From Echinostoma caproni (taxonomy: Eukaryota > Platyhelminthes > Trematoda > Plagiorchiida > Echinostomatidae), in NCBI GenBank assembly GCA_900618425.1, contig UZAN01039672.1, positions 13,494-77,493 on the forward strand: a stretch of DNA of 64,000 bases, given 5' to 3'. A program made the position numbers and the translations under genes. The first letter of the stretch is position 1, and each line of letters starts with the position of its first letter. The notes beneath the pieces were generated by a model that had not been told where the DNA came from, searched no databases, and worked only from the letters and a program-made list of their open reading frames with translations. Of this stretch, positions 58,108 to 64,000 are shown one piece after another.

Positions 58108-60874
58108 GTGAGTAAGGAATATTAGATAGTTTACTTTTGGAATGGATCTGCTTTATCGGCAAATGAGTCGAGAATGTGAGTACGTCACACGATAATGCTA
58201 AACAGAACAAAACTGTTGGAAGATGGATTGCCCGAGTTTCGAGTCTGTAGAGCAAATCACACCTAAGTAATATTTCACAAGTTAGTCACAATACATGTTA
58301 AATAGTCTATGAAGTAGTAGAAATTTCCTTCAAGATATGAGCAAATTTTCTCAATGAGTGACAGATCAATAAAATAAATAAATATTTTTGCACTTAACTG
58401 ATATTCCCCGGTGTGTGTGAGGGAATACTTTCAAATAAGTATTATGAATGAATACCAATGAGCTTTGCCAAGATCCTTAATCAGTATTTTGTAAAGGATG
58501 CAACTGCATCATTCAACAACAACTGTAGTTTACGCTTTTTAGCCTGTGCTTAAATAGTTCCTGCGAGGAATAAATGCTTCAAGTAAATTATAGGTAACTC
58601 TTCAAACAGGAAGGCCTCAGGAAATCACTGAATAGCGTGAAGTATTATTACAGGTGGTTTGAAATTTCTCAACTGAAAAGCTAATGTATATCTGCCACAC
58701 TAAATTTGTGGTTATACCCAAGCTTACATTAACAGTCACAACCGGACATTTTCAAATGACATTAGTACTTCTGTGGATTCAGAATCCTATTTTGTGTTAC
58801 TTTGAATACAGATGGTAAAGACGTATGCTTTTCCTGAAAAAAACACAAAGCGTTGAATATAAAATCGGTATTTTCATGAAACTAACTGAACTCTGTTGTT
58901 CTTCAAATCGTCGGTTAATTAGGTTTTGAGAAGAACAAGCACAAAATTGATTAGGTTTGTATCTGTAAGTTACGCTCGCGGTCCTTGTGCCCCAAAGAAA
59001 ACCTGTATCTTTCAATAACCAATACGGACTCCACAATACGTTAAAACTATAACTATTGAGAAATACCGCTAATACAGTCCATCACGCTCAGCTGGAACAA
59101 ACTACCACACACAGATCTATATGTAGGATATTTTCGTGCCCATGTTTTCTTTTTTACCGCATCCAATGACTTTCATAAAGACAATGAATACTCCTGAATT
59201 GATAGCGGTTAATGTGTGTAACACACAAATGGGTGAGAAGTACGTGTCGAGGTTCGCGGTGGTTGAGTAGCACACAAAAATTGATAACAAAAAATCACGA
59301 GCGTCCATTCAGCGCTATACATACATACACACATATACATACACATACGGGATAAGAAACAGGGCAATATCGTGCATTCGGAGGCAGCCGATAATGAAAG
59401 TAAGTTCCTAAGACCTAATCTGACGGTGTTTCATGCACGAGATCACTCGCTCATTTTAACGTTTTCTTTCATTATCACTTCCACTTTTGAAATATAATTA
59501 TAAGCTACTTTCTAGAGGGTTACAAAAGTTCACTATTCAATGAAGCAGCATTATTTAAAATACCGTTATACAGGCATACGTATATGACGGTGTGTTTAAT
59601 CCTTCTGTCAAAAAATGCTGATCACAAAAAACTAAACCGATTAAGGTTTGACGATACAATAGAAGGAGTTATCTGAGAAAAGTCAGAGATGTTTGCATCG
59701 CTGTAACTGTTTACGAATAATTGGGTTTTCCCATTTGCAAATGTGCATAATTTGACTTAAAATGGATGGGATTGGATATAATCAATAATCTATCAAGTAC
59801 CAGTTGGGGATAGGACAATAAAAATGCAGTATTTGTTCTTTCACTTTAACCGCATGTATCATTTAATTATTAAAGTTGCTGGTTTCGTGGTTGTTGGAAA
59901 AAAAGTTTGAAACAAAGTTGCTCTGAACATGCTCGTGTAAGTTACCCGACAAGAAAAATATTGCGATCGCTTGTATGCAGTACTGGTTGGCCTATTGAAA
60001 GGATTTCAGTAGTGATTTTTAATTTTAATTTGTTCTCTATTTAATGGATAAAGAAATGTACAACGATTTCTTACAAAAAAAGAGGTGGGTTAAAAATTAA
60101 AGGTTACCCATAAACAGACGACAATGTGGAGGACAGGTTACGGTGTTTGATTTTGACAAACAACCTAATCACTTGATCATCATCAGCTATGGAAGGCAAC
60201 AATACATTATAAAGGCAAAAAAGTTGCAGAAAAAATGTTTTTTATCCAAAACGGAGTTGACTTTAACTCCCAAAAGAAGCTATCATTGAGTTTGTAGAAT
60301 GCATTTTCACTCTCAGATTGATCGTACAGAACGTGATATCAAGAACATCTGACGGCCCCAAAATTAATGCATTTTCTGACAAACAATAAAACAATGGGTC
60401 TCCTGCTTTTACTCTTTCAGACTACACACTATTAAAGTTATCATGATGAAACCGAATCGTCATATTATCCTACTGTCATCTTTTAAAAAGTTATACAATG
60501 TATATAAGGTTGAAGCATTGCGATATACATCCCCCTATTGCCCATGGGATATGAGAAATTCCATAAAGATAATTAGGATCTTTATGGATGTCCTTGTTTT
60601 TGAAGCATCGAACCATAATCTGTTGACTCGACTGCATTGCACAATGCGTAATGGTGAACAGTATGAGTATGTGACACCAAGAATAGCTAACTGAGTTACA
60701 AACATTGATTCTCTCAAACGATCAATAACAATTATGATAAAACTACAAACCCTCATTAAATTTTCAGCTGCCATAGAAAAACGTGACTGAAAGTGAACTA
60801 ATTATATAGCGTTGTCCATCATAAGATGAAAATCCGTGAATTATTTTCCAAACTGTTCTTTCCTTTTCGAACAG
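58108..60874. other. Putative intron 1; no other gene recognised
   Basis: AT-rich sequence between two candidate exons. A frame at 60443-60694 follows an acceptor-like actctttcag at 60420, but entering it in phase 1 meets a stop within nine codons. It is therefore not included in the model. Confidence 0.35.
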
Positions 60875-61013
60875 ACCCATACATCAAATTTAATAAAGAA
60901 GATCAATCTTTTGCAATAGACTTGTTCTTTCCACATAACCGAGAATTAATGTATGAAAAGTTCGATGTCCATGGGTTCCAAGCGAATGGTGAATACTTCT
61001 GGAATAGACATAG
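60875..61013 (+). CDS. Candidate internal exon 2, unknown protein
   Basis: Bounded by a strong pyrimidine-tract acceptor (tgttctttccttttcgaacag) and a donor (acatag|gtgaaa). It is 139 nt, entering in phase 1 and leaving in phase 2. The 45 full codons read like a folded protein segment: PYIKFNKEDQSFAIDLFFPH, then ELMYEKFDVHGFQANGEYFW, rich in aromatic and charged residues without cysteine. The frame stops just past the donor, consistent with an intron. It fits the exon ending at 58107. I do not recognise the family. Confidence 0.5.
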
Positions 61014-61372
61014 GTGAAAAAATAGGGAGTTATTCAATTTTTTGTCAGATAAGCAGCTCGCACGTAAAGTTCAATGGTATGCATGCTGACCTGATACCGT
61101 GTATTCGTAGACGTATGTGATGAATCCAGTAGTGTTTTGTTCTCGCTAGGTCTTGGCCATTTATCATAGAACTTTGAAATTCACATCGCAAGAAATGCGT
61201 GGTTCAAATTCGAACAGCAACACCCAAACTCTGATAATTGCATTTCCAAGAATTATGGAATGATGAAAACAATATATTACTTAATTTTCATTGATTAACG
61301 TAAGATAAGATCGTAATCAGTAATAAGCCCACTTTAACGCAAACCTGCCTGGTGGGTCTGGTTGATACCTCA

Positions 61373-61480
61373 GTCAGTTATTCAGGCAGTCAGTCATTCA
61401 GTTGGTCAGTCAGGCAGCATGCCAGTCAGTCAGTCAGTCTCTCAGTCAATCAGCCAGTCAGTCAGTTAGTCTGTCAGTCT
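61373..61480. repeat. Degenerate (CAGT)n
   Basis: Imperfect cagt/cagtcagt units lead into the CTGT array. Confidence 0.85.
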
Positions 61481-61523
61481 GTCTGTCTGTTTGTCTTTCT
61501 CTGTGTCTGTCTGTCTGCCTGTA

Positions 61524-61599
<76 letters not shown>
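61481..61599. repeat. (CTGT)n microsatellite
   Basis: A tetranucleotide array of roughly 30 units, interrupted mainly near its start. It ends at a single N (61600). Its period is not a multiple of three, so it stays open in several frames and yields Ser-Val-Cys-Leu artefact translations. Confidence 0.95.
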
Positions 61600-61600
61600 N

Positions 61601-61669
<69 letters not shown>
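61601..61669. repeat. (TGGC)n microsatellite
   Basis: About 17 perfect TGGC units directly after the N at 61600. Confidence 0.95.
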
Positions 61670-62057
61670 CTTTGTATCTTTGCAGTCTGCTTGGCCTTCT
61701 GTTTCCTCCTGTCTGTTTGTCATCATCTCGTCTTTCGTAAGCAAGCAGAGTAAATGGCAAAAGTGGTATATTCCTACCGAAAATCATATACGTAAGTTCA
61801 TCTAACAAGGAATGACAGTTTAATCAATGTCACTCAATAAGGTTGCTTTAACGATTCGGCAGTTCCGTTCGCGTAGATGCATTTAGGCTTTGAGAACACA
61901 TCTTATTCAGTACAACTGTGCTTTGCGGTACGTCGCATTCAGAAAAACAATATTCACTCATTTGTTGACGCTTGACAGCGCCTCACAGTTGTTGTTGTTT
62001 TTCCAAACGCTTTGTTTGCTATTCATCATCAAGTGCGTGCCAGGACGTGAAGCACAA

Positions 62058-62187
62058 ATGGATCTTTTTGGTTTTGGAAACGAAATGCAGTTGCAAAAGG
62101 AATTTATCCCAACAGTCTGTGCGTGTGCCGTGGCAACGGGCGTTGTTATTGTTGTTGTTTTGTTGTTGTTAATGTTCTACTTGACGC
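62058..62187 (+). CDS. Candidate first exon with signal-anchor helix
   Basis: An ATG (G at +4) starts 43 codons ending at a GTGAGT donor (gacgc|gtgagt), leaving phase 1. The product has a polar start (MDLFGFGNEMQLQKEF) and then a long hydrophobic helix, VATGVVIVVVLLLLMFYL, typical of a signal anchor or type III membrane N-terminus. The frame also stays open upstream to 61890, so the start is not fixed. The GTT/TTG-rich DNA (gttgttattgttgttgtttt) could produce such a helix by low complexity alone. If the gene at 57912 is real, this lies in its second intron. Confidence 0.33.
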
Positions 62188-63009
62188 GTGAGTTTTTGGC
62201 TTTGCATTCACCGTGTTATGCGTGCATTTATTTGCACATAGGCGACGACGGCGTTACTCAATTCAGATCACATGGTAATCCAAACAGTCGGTGCGCAGAT
62301 AGAAACATGCGTTCAGTTGTTTGTATGTCTACTCATGACTTTTTGATTATCTTCGATTGTTACGGTGATGCTGAGTGAGATACTTGGATGGGAATGATAA
62401 ATGTGGGTTGAGTGTGATTGCTCACTAGTACGCACAATCCGAGTTACATGCAACGGGGACATAATCAAACGTTTACTCATACTCATACTCATGGTCTGCA
62501 CTACCACAACACCGCAAACGGTATGCTTTACAATTTCGATCCGCGTTGTAGAAGTCATTAATCATAGAATTTTGTTTAATACATTTAGCCAAATAACGGC
62601 AAATGCATCCTTTTCTTTCGATTAAAAATTGGTTTCTAATAAAGTCCAACATAACTTTGGTTGTTTCTCAAGGAAGGCGGGAGTGAATTTTCAATATTCT
62701 GATCATCTTTTGCTATACCATCAAGAACTCAGATGTAAAGATATGTGAATAAAACTCCAAGAATGCGGAGTGACGCAACATTGAATTTCAGTTTGTTGTG
62801 TGTTTCGCGGGGAACAATACTGAGTCCGTCTTTGTGAGGTTTATATCAACAAGGCAAATAATATCAAGCCAAAAGAGTTTAGTTCAAAACAATGATATTC
62901 CTCATTGGAATACGGTTTTTCATTCTTCTAATGCGCGGTGTAGCACCACCCATCTCTTTAAATGTACGATTCCAGTAACTGACTTTATTCACCATTTTTC
63001 GAACTTCAG
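62188..63009. other. No other gene recognised
   Basis: Downstream part of the putative second intron. It has short frames only. Confidence 0.35.
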
Positions 63010-63106
63010 GCAATTAGAACTGAATAGTAAGAATTTTTCATGGGGAAACACGCAACGTCGATCGAATACAGCGGTTTCTGCATCGAATCTATTAGACGAT
63101 TCATGA
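63010..63106 (+). CDS. Possible terminal exon 3 of the 57912 gene
   Basis: The acceptor ttttcgaacttcag|g provides the single base needed to complete the 'ag' left at 61013 (an Arg codon). The frame then runs 31 codons (QLELNSKNFSWGNTQRR, ending NLLDDS) to a stop. AATAAA at 63310-63315 lies about 200 bases on. The total model would be 143 residues. Phase agreement has a one-in-three chance of occurring at random, and the intron of about 2 kb contains large microsatellites, so this exon is less certain than the first two. Confidence 0.33.
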
Positions 63107-63214
63107 TGTTAACTAGTACTTGTTTGCCGGAGGAACATTTGTTCGTGAATTTGACTTACATCTGTAATTGCAACATACTAGTACCATTCTCTAAAACCTG
63201 TACCAGACAAACGG

Positions 63215-63256
63215 ATATATGATATATATATATATGTATATATATATGATATATGT
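63215..63256. repeat. (TA)n with GATATATG interruptions
   Basis: AT-dinucleotide tract between the candidate stop codon and AATAAA. Confidence 0.9.
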
Positions 63257-63309
63257 ATGATTCTATTTTCAACGAGACATCCCGTACATTCTACGGAATA
63301 CGTAAATCA

Positions 63310-63315
63310 AATAAA
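63310..63315 (+). promoter_or_regulatory. Candidate polyadenylation signal AATAAA
   Basis: Located about 204 bases after the stop of candidate exon 3. AATAAA is frequent by chance in AT-rich DNA, so it is only supporting evidence. Confidence 0.3.
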
Positions 63316-64000
63316 GAATCCCTTAATCTTGATTTGCATAAAAACATAATCTGAGCTAACAGATAAAACAAGTGGAAACAAATTGATACAAAGTATGAAA
63401 ATGTGATGAAACTGGGCACATATTGTCTCATTATATCCTTTTTAGCACCCACCAGTTGCAATGAGCACACATGATAAAATACCACTGGAAGTGTCCGTGT
63501 TTTAGAATTGTCATTACCTATAATTCGCCGTTTATATTTGAATACCTGGAATATTAATGGTCATACTTCAACTATGGCAACCGATGTTTTTAATTCGTTC
63601 TTTACCAATTTTCTTTGCACATATGCACTGTACCAAAATTGCTCTACCTAGTTGTTAATCACAGAATCCCCTGTGAAGTACTTTACTCCTCATCTTTTAA
63701 TCATTCTCGAAACATTTCTGGGAGAGAGAAAATCTCGTTGGATTCACTGACAAGCCAAGCAAATGCTATGGATCCGTATATCTGGGTACAGAGCGGCGGC
63801 TCGTGAATTGTGTTAATTGTGACTCCATTGAGGTCCAACTTCTTTAAAAGCTAATAATGTAACAGTATGGCAAGTACTGAGGTCAGATCCACTGTGACGG
63901 GTTGCTAAAATGTTTTTTGTTTTGCAATTGACGAGTGTGCAGTTGTGGTGATTATCTGGGTTATTTTGGTCATTCAGTAGTTTACTCAAATCTTGATCCG
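63316..64000. other. No gene recognised (right flank)
   Basis: Unassigned AT-rich sequence with short frames. Confidence 0.45.

Noticed and set aside
60421..60694. Frame after an acceptor-like actctttcag as an extra exon of the 57912 gene
   Set aside because: Entering in the required phase 1 hits a stop within nine codons; the long frame there needs a different phase.
61352..61808. Long Cys/Ser/Leu/Val and Trp/Leu/Ala/Gly frames on both strands
   Set aside because: Translations of tetranucleotide microsatellites; all frames stay open because the repeat contains no stop.
1..64000. CRISPR array, bacterial operons or prophage
   Set aside because: No regular direct repeats with unique spacers, no ribosome-binding-site-led gene strings, and the retroelement content is eukaryotic.

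Overview
The window looks like AT-rich nuclear DNA from a flatworm, most likely a digenean trematode. This is inferred from repeat content, not from a recognised host gene. It carries Penelope-like elements with GIY-YIG endonuclease tails, an RTE-like LINE with a GDFN endonuclease motif, two CR1/SR1-like LINEs, several Ty3/Gypsy pol relics, and tRNA-headed SINEs. One SINE family has a degenerate hammerhead-like core resembling the schistosome Sm-alpha family. There are no bacterial operons, rRNA genes, CRISPR arrays or intact tRNA genes. A 303-base N gap (14980-15282) and four single Ns (769, 4832, 14675, 61600) mark a draft assembly.

Layout. 1-8.6 kb is mostly unassigned sequence with two SINEs and two weak exon candidates. 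8.7-9.1 kb holds a Penelope RT fragment, and 9.6-11.75 kb a reverse-strand RTE-like LINE with endonuclease and RT. 12.8-15.5 kb is a composite: about 200-bp inverted arms enclose a roughly 451-bp tandem repeat. The first repeat unit is split by a 1.1-kb Penelope element with its own inverted termini and a 5-bp duplication. 17.6-20 kb is a reverse Gypsy pol, 20.6-22 kb a forward CR1-like LINE, 26.5-28.7 kb a forward Gypsy pol, 31.4-32.4 kb a reverse CR1-like LINE whose FADD catalytic motif is intact, and 34.2-34.9 kb a faint Gypsy relic. 35-43 kb shows almost nothing recognisable. 43-53.4 kb is dense in relics: three reverse Penelope tails, three tRNA-like SINEs, an LTR-like segment and a reverse Gypsy integrase. 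53.4-53.95 kb is a head-to-head SINE pair forming a large inverted repeat.

The best host-gene candidate is at 57.9-63.1 kb on the + strand. An ATG exon with a strong donor, an internal exon and a possible terminal exon join in compatible reading phases, with AATAAA about 200 bases past the stop. The joined model is 143 residues of unknown function. Other single-exon candidates (2930-3092, 7223-7414, 48710-48931, 51618-52028, 54881-55048, 62058-62187) rest on splice-like signals or composition only. All transposon coding regions carry stops and frameshifts and are annotated as pseudogenes or mobile elements; nothing here appears able to move on its own.
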